Source: Thermoflexus hugenholtzii JAD2 (lineage in GTDB: Bacteria > Chloroflexota > Chloroflexia > Chloroflexales > Roseiflexaceae). From it: a stretch of DNA of 53,554 nucleotides. Below, in pieces: positions 32,975 to 41,025 of the stretch. A program made the translations under genes and the position numbers. Position 1 is the first letter of the stretch, and every line of letters begins with the position of its first letter. The notes under the pieces were generated by a model. It worked only from the letters and a program-made list of their open reading frames with translations. It searched no databases and was not told where the DNA came from. Location of the stretch: the NCBI GenBank assembly GCA_945881915.1, contig CAMCVW010000021.1, positions 1-53,554 of the forward strand. The letters run 5' to 3'.

Positions 32975-34306
32975 TCACAACCATTCATCACGTAATTGTG
33001 TCTGCATCCACTGTAGCGCATCTGCACGGGTCTCGTACACACCATCCAGCTGGGCATCGTAGGCAATCCTCAGCAGTTCCTTGACTCGTGGCCCTGCGGC
33101 AATCCTCAGCGCCAGCACATCATTGCCGTTCAGCAACGGCGCAATGGGCTGCTGGGTCGTACCCAATGCAGCTGCAAGTGCCATGAACGGCGCGCCGGGT
33201 TCTTTGTAGGGCAACGGCGGTCGTCCCGAACTATCGGCGGCGACCAAGCGCGCCCACAGGTCCATGGTGGCGGGCGCCAAACGATGCGCGAGACGGCGCA
33301 CAAAGCGCGGGCTGGCGGGGCCGTCGTTGGCAGCCATGTGTTCACGCACCAAGGCACAGACCGGGGCGACGTATTTTTCGGGGGCACCCAACAACCGCAA
33401 AAAATCAATCGTGAATGGCACGCCAGCTGCCGCATGCGTCGGACAGTGGATGCGCCCGTTTTCGACGTAGCTCGTGGTCGGCTTGCCCAAATCGTGGCAG
33501 ATTGCTGCCAATGAGAGAATCAATACCTGCTCGCTCTCCAAATCGCCGCGCCGGGCGACCGCACCTTCGCAGACGTACAAGGTGTGGATCCAGGCATCGC
33601 CCTCGGGATGATGGATGAAGTCCTGCGCACAGCCCATCAGCGCGACCAGCATGGGGTAATGCCGCAGCCACCCCGTTGCATACAACACCATCAGCCCGGC
33701 CCACGGGTGCGGCGCCAGCGCAAACAAGCGCCACTCGTGCCACACGCGCTCGATGGGAATCTGGGTGATGCGATCCACCACTGCCTGCGCGTGTGCCAAT
33801 GTCTCGGGCGCGACACGGAAGTTGTATTGCCCCGCAAAGCGCATCAACCTCAATACCCGCAACGGGTCATCGGCAAACGCAGTGCCGATGTGGCGCAACA
33901 CCCCGTGCTGCATGTCTGCGACCCCATCAAAGGGATCGATGAGTGACCCATCGGGCAAGACAGCCATGGCATTGATGGTCAAATCACGAAAAGCAGCTGC
34001 TTCTGTGACATCGCCAGCACGTGCGAGACTCACATCGACCGACACTGCACCAGAACGCACTCGAATCACCGGATGATCGCCACCGACCGCACCCTGAGGT
34101 GCGTCAGCGCGGTAGACTGATTCGAGGGCTGCCAGCGACGGCGCGACGACTTCGATATCGATGTCGTGGACGGTGCGGTCCAACAGGATGTCGCGGACTG
34201 CGCCGCCAACGATACGCCAACTCCAGCCTACCTGCTGCAGCGGCTCGACGATGGGTACAATCGTCAGCAAGAGCTGGTTGATGCGCTGCTGGGTAGGTGA
34301 TTCCAT
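32975..34306 (-). CDS. tRNA nucleotidyltransferase/poly(A) polymerase family protein with HD domain
   Basis: 443 aa. The N-terminal head is the class II nucleotidyltransferase: VGGAVRDILL followed by the metal-binding DIDIEV, then FRDLTINAMAVLPDGSLIDP and the DPLRVLRLMRFAGQYNF neck. The C-terminal half has an HD motif (AAICHDLGKPT) of the kind found in CCA-adding enzymes and their relatives. It probably adds or repairs tRNA CCA ends; the tRNA-Thr here already encodes CCA. I chose ATG 34304-34306 (MESPTQQR) with GAGAGGG 5 nt before. First gene of the unit that continues with the hydrolase, formyltransferase and oxidoreductase. Confidence 0.92.
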   Translation of the reverse strand: MESPTQQRINQLLLTIVPIVEPLQQVGWSWRIVGGAVRDILLDRTVHDIDIEVVAPSLAALESVYRADAPQGAVGGDHPVIRVRSGAVSVDVSLARAGDVTEAAAFRDLTINAMAVLPDGSLIDPFDGVADMQHGVLRHIGTAFADDPLRVLRLMRFAGQYNFRVAPETLAHAQAVVDRITQIPIERVWHEWRLFALAPHPWAGLMVLYATGWLRHYPMLVALMGCAQDFIHHPEGDAWIHTLYVCEGAVARRGDLESEQVLILSLAAICHDLGKPTTSYVENGRIHCPTHAAAGVPFTIDFLRLLGAPEKYVAPVCALVREHMAANDGPASPRFVRRLAHRLAPATMDLWARLVAADSSGRPPLPYKEPGAPFMALAAALGTTQQPIAPLLNGNDVLALRIAAGPRVKELLRIAYDAQLDGVYETRADALQWMQTQLRDEWL

Positions 34307-34343
34307 CAATCCCTCTCTCATCTCCACGTTCCTATTCCCTTTG

Positions 34344-34349
34344 TATAAT
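34344..34349 (+). promoter_or_regulatory. -10 box for the glutaredoxin gene
   Basis: TATAAT, 34 nt before the ATG at 34384; no convincing -35 at the right distance. Confidence 0.4.
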
Positions 34350-34383
34350 ACGTGAGAGCTTGGATGTTTTTGAGGAGAATGCA

Positions 34384-34629
34384 ATGAGCGCTGGTATTAC
34401 AATGTACAGCACCACCTGGTGTTCGGACTGCAAATTGGCTAAACGAGTCTTCAAAGAACTCAATGTGACGTACACCGAAATCGACATCGAGCAGGATGAA
34501 GCCGCACGTGCCGAAGTCATCCGCCTCAACAATGGTGGCCAGTCGGTACCGACCATTGTCTTCCCCGATGGATCAGTCTTGGTCGAGCCTTCGGCTGCGG
34601 TCCTCAAGGCCAAAATCGACAGCATGTAG
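34384..34629 (+). CDS. Glutaredoxin-like (mycoredoxin/NrdH-type) thiol oxidoreductase
   Basis: 81 aa single thioredoxin fold. The active site C-S-D-C follows MYSTTWCSDCKLAKR; the cis-Pro loop is SVPTIVFPDGS. The family reduces disulfides or mixed disulfides using mycothiol, glutathione or thioredoxin reductase. The CSDC sequence does not tell which donor is used; trxB is encoded in this window. GGAG precedes the ATG and a strong terminator follows directly, so it is a single-gene unit. Confidence 0.93.
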   Translation: MSAGITMYSTTWCSDCKLAKRVFKELNVTYTEIDIEQDEAARAEVIRLNNGGQSVPTIVFPDGSVLVEPSAAVLKAKIDSM

Positions 34630-34643
34630 GCTGTGTACGAACA

Positions 34644-34674
34644 CCCCCGCTGCTGTGGCAGCGGGGGTTTTTTT
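34644..34674 (+). terminator. Intrinsic terminator of the glutaredoxin gene
   Basis: Stem CCCCCGCTGC (34644-34653), loop TGTG, GCAGCGGGGG, then seven T. Confidence 0.92.
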
Positions 34675-34677
34675 GCG

Positions 34678-35973
34678 CTACAAAACGGGCAACACTTCGA
34701 TAATCTGGTCGTGTCCTGGTCCAATTGACACCATCGAAACCTCGGCACCGACCAGCTGGGCCACGCGTTCGACGTAGGCCCGCGCATGGGCTGGCAGATC
34801 CTGCCAACGCCGCACATCACTCGTCGGTGTCAACCAGCCGGGCAGGGTCTCGTAGATGGGTTCTACCCGGTCATATTGTTCGGTGTAGGTGGGTGGGTGA
34901 TCGATGATTTGACCATCGAGGCGATAGCCGATGCAGATTTTGATCTCGCTGAGTTCATCCAGCACATCGAGTTTGGTCAGTGCCAGTCGGTCGATGCCGT
35001 TCAACTGCGCCGCATAGCGCGAGGCCACTGCATCGAACCAGCCCACGCGGCGCAGGCGGCCTGTCGTCGTGCCCACTTCGGCCCATGGTTTGCCCATTTG
35101 GCGCAACGCGTCGGCGGTTTCGCCCGAGACCTCGCTGGGGAACGGCCCTGAGCCGACGCGACTGGTGAATGCCTTGTAGACACCCAGCACATGGTTCAGC
35201 GCGCGCGGGGCAATCCCGGCTCCTTGGCAGGCCCCGGCGATGCCCGGCATCGACGACGTCACAAATGGGTACGTGCCGTGATCGATATCCAACATGACAC
35301 CCTGCGCACCTTCGAGGAGCATGGGCGTTTTGGCCGCCAAGGCGGTCTGGACGACGCCATAGATGTCACCGATGTATGGCGCCAAGCGTTGTCCGTAGGC
35401 AGCGTATTCGGTAATCAGTGCCTCGAGGTCATAGCGTGTCTCGGCACCATAATACCCTGCAAAGAGTCTGTTTTTTGTGGCGATGATAGGCGTCAAAACG
35501 CGCCGTAGGACGGCGACATCACACAAATCACCGATACGCACGCCGTTGCGGGCGGTTTTGTCTGCGTAGGCGGGGCCGATGCCGCGGCCAGTGGTGCCGA
35601 TTTTGGCATCACCACGCTGCAATTCGTCGAGGCGATCTTGTTCGACATGGTAGGGCATCACGACGTGGGCGCGATGACTGATGCGCAGATTTTCGACCAC
35701 AATCCCGCGGGCAATCAGGCCATCGAGCTCACCGATGAAGTGCTTCGGATTGACGACGGTGCCGTTGCCGACGATGTTGACGGTGGCTGGCTCGAATATG
35801 CCGGCAGGTACCAGGTTTAGCTTGAATGTGCCGTGCCGGTTGACCACGGTGTGGCCGGCATTATTACCACCGCCGTAGCGTATGACGGTCGCAGCGCGCG
35901 CCGCCAGAATATCGATGATATGGCCTTTGCCTTCGTCGCCCCATTGTGCACCGACTACTGCTACCACTGCCAT
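34678..35973 (-). CDS. purA: Adenylosuccinate synthetase
   Basis: 431 aa, normal length. It begins MAVVAVVGAQWGDEGKG, the GTP-binding P-loop with catalytic Asp, followed by IRYGGGNNAGHTVV with the catalytic His. The IMP-binding segments KIGTTGRGIGPAYADK and TSSMPGIAGACQGAG are present. It joins IMP and aspartate using GTP, the first step to AMP. The ATG at 35971-35973 has GGAAGGA upstream; a much longer open frame to 36189 is not supported by homology. It is divergent from the TerC gene. Confidence 0.96.
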   Translation of the reverse strand: MAVVAVVGAQWGDEGKGHIIDILAARAATVIRYGGGNNAGHTVVNRHGTFKLNLVPAGIFEPATVNIVGNGTVVNPKHFIGELDGLIARGIVVENLRISHRAHVVMPYHVEQDRLDELQRGDAKIGTTGRGIGPAYADKTARNGVRIGDLCDVAVLRRVLTPIIATKNRLFAGYYGAETRYDLEALITEYAAYGQRLAPYIGDIYGVVQTALAAKTPMLLEGAQGVMLDIDHGTYPFVTSSMPGIAGACQGAGIAPRALNHVLGVYKAFTSRVGSGPFPSEVSGETADALRQMGKPWAEVGTTTGRLRRVGWFDAVASRYAAQLNGIDRLALTKLDVLDELSEIKICIGYRLDGQIIDHPPTYTEQYDRVEPIYETLPGWLTPTSDVRRWQDLPAHARAYVERVAQLVGAEVSMVSIGPGHDQIIEVLPVL

Positions 35974-36094
35974 GTATGAATCCTTCCGAATGAGCGGGTT
36001 GTTCCAACGCATGTCACAAAAATACACGCGCGCAACCTTTCGTCTGTCCACGTCGTGTAATGGTATTATAGAGGAACTGCGAAAAAGAGGGTAT

Positions 36095-36922
36095 ATGGAC
36101 ATTACGACGCTGACAATTATCATCCAGTTGATTTTTCTTGAGGGTATTTTGTCGATCGACAATGCGGCCGTGTTGGGTGCAATGGTCAATCACTTACCCA
36201 ATGACAAACCCATTCCGTGGCCGCGGCGCTTGCAATTTTTGCACGAATGGGGGCAACGAAGCCTCGGCAATCAGCGCGATGCAGCCCTCAAGGTTGGTCT
36301 GATCGGCGCATATGTCGGGCGTGCTGCCATGCTTGTCCTAGCGGGCTGGATTATCCAGTTCCCATGGCTGCGTGTGCTCGGGGCTGCATATCTCATCTAT
36401 TTGGCAATTCGGTACTTTGGTGAACAATACGCGCACAGCAGCGCGGACGGTGAAGCTGGTACGAATCGTCTCAATACGAGTGGTTTTTGGGGGACCGTTT
36501 TGGCGCTCGAAATAGCGGACCTTGCATTCAGCATCGATAATGTCATCGCCGCCGTCGCCCTTTCAAATCAATTGTGGGTTGTGATGCTCGGTGTCGCAAT
36601 CGGTATTTTGGTGATGCGTTTTGCTGCGCAGATATTCGCCCGTCTGATATCCTGGGAACCAGCAGTGCAAACGGCCGCGTTCCTGCTTCTTTTGACCATC
36701 GGCACCGAGTTGATTTTGCATGAATACGCCCACATTACGTTCACCGAATTACAGCAGTTCCTTATCTCGTTTTCGGTGATGGGGCTGACCATCCTCATTG
36801 CACGGTCACCCATCAAACCATACGTCGTGACGGCGCTCAAACCTATTCGCTGGTCGTTCTACATGATTGCATCCGGCTTGGATAGCATCATGAGCCTCTT
36901 CAAAACGCCACACGTCAAGTAA
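36095..36922 (+). CDS. TerC-family integral membrane protein
   Basis: 275 aa with about seven membrane segments. Family signature acidic motifs in membrane helices: FLEGILSIDNAAVLGAMV near residue 15 and LEIADLAFSIDNVIAAVAL near 150, repeated halves with ESIDN/FSIDN-type Asp pairs. Such proteins have roles in Mn2+ efflux or metal loading of exported proteins and in tellurite resistance clusters; which applies here is unknown. AGAGGG precedes the ATG. A very strong terminator separates it from malate synthase. Confidence 0.92.
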   Translation: MDITTLTIIIQLIFLEGILSIDNAAVLGAMVNHLPNDKPIPWPRRLQFLHEWGQRSLGNQRDAALKVGLIGAYVGRAAMLVLAGWIIQFPWLRVLGAAYLIYLAIRYFGEQYAHSSADGEAGTNRLNTSGFWGTVLALEIADLAFSIDNVIAAVALSNQLWVVMLGVAIGILVMRFAAQIFARLISWEPAVQTAAFLLLLTIGTELILHEYAHITFTELQQFLISFSVMGLTILIARSPIKPYVVTALKPIRWSFYMIASGLDSIMSLFKTPHVK

Positions 36923-36931
36923 ATCGGATAC

Positions 36932-36973
36932 AAAAGACCACGGGGTGCGCTGGCGCGCACCCCGTGGTCTTTT
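36932..36973. terminator. Bidirectional terminator between terC-like gene and malate synthase
   Basis: 19-bp perfect stem (36932-36950 with 36955-36973, 4-nt loop), AAAA on one side and TTTT on the other, so it works for both converging genes. Confidence 0.93.
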
Positions 36974-36980
36974 CGGCAAC

Positions 36981-38543
36981 CTACGCCATCTGGTCATACC
37001 CCGGGACGGTCAGGAATTCGACGAATTCCGGATTGAGCACCAGTTCGTCGAGCAGTGCCACCGCCTGGTCGAGCCGTTTGCCGCCCAAGCGCTCTTGTAG
37101 CTTCTGGACCTCTTCGGTGCGCGTCATTTTGTAGAGGTAGGCATCGACTGCGCGGCCATCGTTCAGTTTGGCGCCGTGGTGGACCCACTGCCAGATCTGC
37201 GAGCGCGAGATTTCTGCCGTCGCGACGTCTTCCATCAGGTAGTTGATCGCCACTGCTCCACGACCACCAAACCAGGCTTCGATGTACTGCAACGCCACGC
37301 TGATGTTGCCACGCAGCCCTGCCTCGGTGATATCGCCCATCGGAATGGTCAGCAAATCCGCTGCGGTGATGTCTACCTTGGGCACGTAGGTGATTTGGTT
37401 TTCGCTCGAAAAGGCCTTCTTGAATATCTCGTGGACGGGTTTGACCAGCCCTGGGTGGGCTACCCAGGCACCATCAAAGCCCTGATCGGCCTCGCGCTGC
37501 TTGTCGTCGGCCAAGCGTTGCATCGAGCGCGTATTGGCGTTGGCATCGTCCTTGCGCGGGATAATCGCCGACATGCCACCCATTGCATGCGCACCGCGGC
37601 GGTGACACGTCGCCACCAATACTTCGGCAGCTGAGCGCAAAAAGTGCGTCGCCATGGTCACTTGTGCGCGGTCCGGGAGCACAAAATCATCACGGTGATT
37701 GAATGCTTTGATGAAGCTGTAGATATAATCCCAGCGACCGTGATTCAGACCGCTCGAATGATCACGCAATTCGTACAAAATCTCGTGCATTTCGAACACG
37801 GCCAAAATGTGCTCGATGAGCACCGTGGCGCGGATGCTGCCCTGTGCAACGCCCAGTTTGTCTTGGGCATAGACAAAAATCTCGTTCCACAGGCGGGCTT
37901 CGAGGTGGTTCTGCAACTTGGGCAGGTAGACGTACGGCCCACTGGCACGCTTGAGCAATTCTTTTGCGTTGTGGAATAAGTACAAGCCGAGGTCGAAAAT
38001 GCCGCCCGACACCGGTTTGCCGTTGTAGGTGACGTGCTTTTCGTCCAAATGCCAGCCACGCACACGCACCGCCAGTACTGCCGTCTGGTCATTGAGGCGA
38101 TAGACCGTGCCGTCTTTGGCGGTGAACGATATCGTGCGGCGGATGGCGTCGCGCAGATTGATTTGACCCTGCACGATGTTGTCCCACAGCGGCGCATTGG
38201 CGTCTTCGAAGTCTGCCATGAAGACTTGTGCGCCAGAGTTCAACGCATTGATGACCATTTTGCGATCGATGGGACCCGTGATTTCGGTACGGCGATTGCG
38301 AAAGTCAGCCGGGATTGGTGCGACCTTCCAGTCGCTGCTGCGGATGTGCACGGTCTCGGGATTGAAGTCGGGCAGCACGCCCTTCTTGAGCTCTTCCCAG
38401 CGGGTGACGCGGCGTGCCAGCAGTGCAGTACGCTTTTCTTCGAAGCGTTCGATCAAATCAGCCACGAAGGCCAAGGCTTCACGCGTCAAAATCTCGTTGT
38501 ATTCCGGCTTCAGCGGTCCGGTAATCACTAATCCTTCTGGCAT
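36981..38543 (-). CDS. aceB: Malate synthase A
   Basis: 520 aa, the A-type length. Recognisable blocks: ITGPIDRKMVINALNSGAQV, FMADFEDANAPLWDN (metal and glyoxylate site), LAVRVRGWHLDEKHV and GFDGAWVAHPGLV. It condenses glyoxylate with acetyl-CoA. AAAGGA precedes the ATG. Isocitrate lyase is not in the window, so glyoxylate may come from another source. It lies 21 nt after a GH57-family gene and downstream of glgB on the same strand, linking acetyl-CoA use to glycogen metabolism by position. Confidence 0.95.
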   Translation of the reverse strand: MPEGLVITGPLKPEYNEILTREALAFVADLIERFEEKRTALLARRVTRWEELKKGVLPDFNPETVHIRSSDWKVAPIPADFRNRRTEITGPIDRKMVINALNSGAQVFMADFEDANAPLWDNIVQGQINLRDAIRRTISFTAKDGTVYRLNDQTAVLAVRVRGWHLDEKHVTYNGKPVSGGIFDLGLYLFHNAKELLKRASGPYVYLPKLQNHLEARLWNEIFVYAQDKLGVAQGSIRATVLIEHILAVFEMHEILYELRDHSSGLNHGRWDYIYSFIKAFNHRDDFVLPDRAQVTMATHFLRSAAEVLVATCHRRGAHAMGGMSAIIPRKDDANANTRSMQRLADDKQREADQGFDGAWVAHPGLVKPVHEIFKKAFSSENQITYVPKVDITAADLLTIPMGDITEAGLRGNISVALQYIEAWFGGRGAVAINYLMEDVATAEISRSQIWQWVHHGAKLNDGRAVDAYLYKMTRTEEVQKLQERLGGKRLDQAVALLDELVLNPEFVEFLTVPGYDQMA

Positions 38544-38564
38544 GGGTTGTCCTTTCGGTATCTA

Positions 38565-40961
38565 CTATTCCGTGATAATGGCCATATTGAGATGCTCACC
38601 CAGATTGCGGAAATCTGCAGTCCAATCCATTGCAGCCGTGTCGCCACGGTCTGCTGCGCTTTTCTGCAACGGGTAATCGCGCTGCCAGACAACATTATAG
38701 TAGTTTTGGACCATCCACATATCGACGTCGTATGCTTTGGCCACATCCACCAGCCGGACCACTGTGCGCAGCAATTCATGTTTGAATGGGGTAGCGACAA
38801 TTTGCCGGCCGATGCGCTCGAGTGCCTGCGCCATCTGTAAGCGCACCATCGCACTGTCGAGTTGCACGCCGGTGAGGGCTGCGTCTTCGATGAGCGCTTG
38901 GACACGTGTGCTGTCTGGGACCACTATCGCCAAGGCAGTACGCACATCGGCGTGCAGGGCAGCCGATGCCGCCACTTGTAATTCACTCGGCACCGGGAGC
39001 TTCATCCGCTGCAGAAACCGCATCAACGTTGTGTGCTCGGCATACATGGTGTGATACCGTGCGACGACTTTGTCGACGACACCTACCAACATCAGCTCGA
39101 GGATGGAGCGTTGTTCTTCGCGGAATATCGAGTGCAGCGAATAGCTGAACGGACCCAGTGCCTCGTCCATGATGTGCGTGACTTCGACCTGATCGTTCTT
39201 GGCTACGGCAGGGACGATTGCGTGCATCAGCGCATCGAGATTGTCGCCGTCGGGTCGCACACCACCGTGCATGATTTGATCCGGGGTCAGGACCACTCCG
39301 TATTGGAAGCGGCGCTGTTCGCCGGTCAGCAACGCCGTCACCTCGGTGGTACCGATGGCGATGCGCATCGATCCCAACGTCCAGCGGTGCTGCGCGATGC
39401 GGACAATGCGATGTAAGTAGATTTCTTCTTCGTTGACGGTGTCATGGAACACCGCCGTCAACGCATCGTGGGCGCAGACGTCGGCCAACGTCAACACCAG
39501 CGGAGTCACCTCACGCCGATACACGCTCTCGAGGGAGACGCCGGTGTTGCTGATGACTTTTTCGAGCTGTTCGTTGAACGCTTCTTCGATGTTCAAATCC
39601 ATCGTCTGCGCACCGAGTTGCATCGCACGTGCTGCGTACCGCAACACCTGGACAGTCTCGATCCCCGTCGGATCATTGAAGAACCAGGCACAGCTGGTAT
39701 AGCTCTGCATCAACTGCCGTTGCAATTCCATCAACCCCAACGCAGGCCAGCGTGCCTTGGTGAGGCCGTACTGCGCAATGAACGCATCCATACCGGCCTC
39801 GTTGGGCTGGTTGATGACGGCGATGTAGGCATCGCGGGCTACCCATGGATCACGGAAGTACTGTCGTGCACGGGATTCCCAAGCCGCATTGACGGCTTCG
39901 GTCATGTAGTCCAGGGCTGCCCGCAAGGGACCACGCCAGGATTGATTCCAGCCCGGTTGGCCACCGGTGTGGCAGCCACAGTTGCTGCGCCAGCGTTCGA
40001 CGCCATGGGCGCAACTCCACGAGCTGTTTTCGACGATTTGGGCTTCGTAGGTGGGCGGGAATAATTCCAGATATTCGCCATAGACCGTGATTGTGGCGAG
40101 ATTGAGTTTTTCGATATTGGCGAGAGCGAATGCCAACGCCATTTCGCCGTGGCGATGATGATGCCCGTAGGTTTCGCCATCGGTGGCCACGTGCGCCAGG
40201 CGAGGCTGCCCGTCATCGGGCACGTCACGCAGGAGGGCATTGGCCAACGCATCCCCGTTTTGAAGCAAGTTCTGGAACGCAATGGCCTGCGACGTAGCGC
40301 CGTTGTAGAAGAAAATCGCAATGCTCCGTCCCGAAGGCAGATTGACGCGGTAGGGCATCGTCGTATCGACCCCATAGCCCGTCTGCCGCCATTGGGTGGC
40401 ACCAATCTGGCGCACCGCTGCTGCCTGATGCGGTGCAAGCACCGTGAAGGCAATCCCGTACTCGGCCAATGCCTCGAGCGTGTCGGTACAGACGGCTGCC
40501 TCAGGGAGCCACATGCCCTCGGGTTTGCGGCCGTAGTGATGCACAAAATCCGCCACACCCCAGGCGACCTGGGTGCGTCGATCGCGCGCAGTCGCCAGCG
40601 GCATGATGATGTGCCCGTAGGATTGTGCAATTGCCGAACCATGACCACCGAAGCGCTGCCGACTGTCGGCATCGGCAGCGATGATGGCCGCGTAGGTGGT
40701 GGGGTCAGATTGCTGGAGCCAGCGCATCAGGGTGGGGCCGACGTTGAAGCTCATGCGCGCGTAGTTGTTCATAATCGCCCGAATTCGACCACGCTCGTCG
40801 AGGATGCGCGCGGCAGTGTTTGGGGCATAACACTCAGCCGAAATGCGTGCATTCCAATTGTGATACGGCGCGGCGCTCGGTTGCACATCGATTGCATCGA
40901 GCCAAGGGTTTTCACGCGGGGGTTGATAAAAATGTCCGTGCACGCACACATATCGGGTCAC
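38565..40961 (-). CDS. GH57-family protein, DUF3536 type
   Basis: 798 aa. The N-terminus MTRYVCVHGHFYQPPRENPW is the GH57 barrel start with the His motif; EGMWLPEAAVCTDTLEALAE contains the GMWLPE motif with the catalytic-nucleophile Glu region, and LAHVATDGETYGHHHRHGEMA the second acidic motif with Asp. The C-terminal half (about 400-798) is the DUF3536 helical region. GH57 enzymes are amylases, branching enzymes or glucanotransferases; this subtype is uncharacterised to my knowledge. It starts at GTG 40961 with AGGA upstream. It lies between glgB and malate synthase, so a role in glycogen turnover is likely. Confidence 0.88.
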   Translation of the reverse strand: MTRYVCVHGHFYQPPRENPWLDAIDVQPSAAPYHNWNARISAECYAPNTAARILDERGRIRAIMNNYARMSFNVGPTLMRWLQQSDPTTYAAIIAADADSRQRFGGHGSAIAQSYGHIIMPLATARDRRTQVAWGVADFVHHYGRKPEGMWLPEAAVCTDTLEALAEYGIAFTVLAPHQAAAVRQIGATQWRQTGYGVDTTMPYRVNLPSGRSIAIFFYNGATSQAIAFQNLLQNGDALANALLRDVPDDGQPRLAHVATDGETYGHHHRHGEMALAFALANIEKLNLATITVYGEYLELFPPTYEAQIVENSSWSCAHGVERWRSNCGCHTGGQPGWNQSWRGPLRAALDYMTEAVNAAWESRARQYFRDPWVARDAYIAVINQPNEAGMDAFIAQYGLTKARWPALGLMELQRQLMQSYTSCAWFFNDPTGIETVQVLRYAARAMQLGAQTMDLNIEEAFNEQLEKVISNTGVSLESVYRREVTPLVLTLADVCAHDALTAVFHDTVNEEEIYLHRIVRIAQHRWTLGSMRIAIGTTEVTALLTGEQRRFQYGVVLTPDQIMHGGVRPDGDNLDALMHAIVPAVAKNDQVEVTHIMDEALGPFSYSLHSIFREEQRSILELMLVGVVDKVVARYHTMYAEHTTLMRFLQRMKLPVPSELQVAASAALHADVRTALAIVVPDSTRVQALIEDAALTGVQLDSAMVRLQMAQALERIGRQIVATPFKHELLRTVVRLVDVAKAYDVDMWMVQNYYNVVWQRDYPLQKSAADRGDTAAMDWTADFRNLGEHLNMAIITE

Positions 40962-40981
40962 GAGGGTATATTCCTGTAGAG

Positions 40982-41013
40982 CGCCGGTGATGCATGCGCA
41001 TCACCGGCGTTTT
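40982..41013. terminator. Stem-loop between glgB and GH57 genes
   Basis: 12-bp perfect stem CGCCGGTGATGC/GCATCACCGGCG with ATGC loop. The T run (TTTT) is on the plus strand, where no gene ends, so on the minus strand it would act as a partial terminator or RNA-stability element within the operon. Confidence 0.5.
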
Positions 41014-41025
41014 CGCATAATCAGC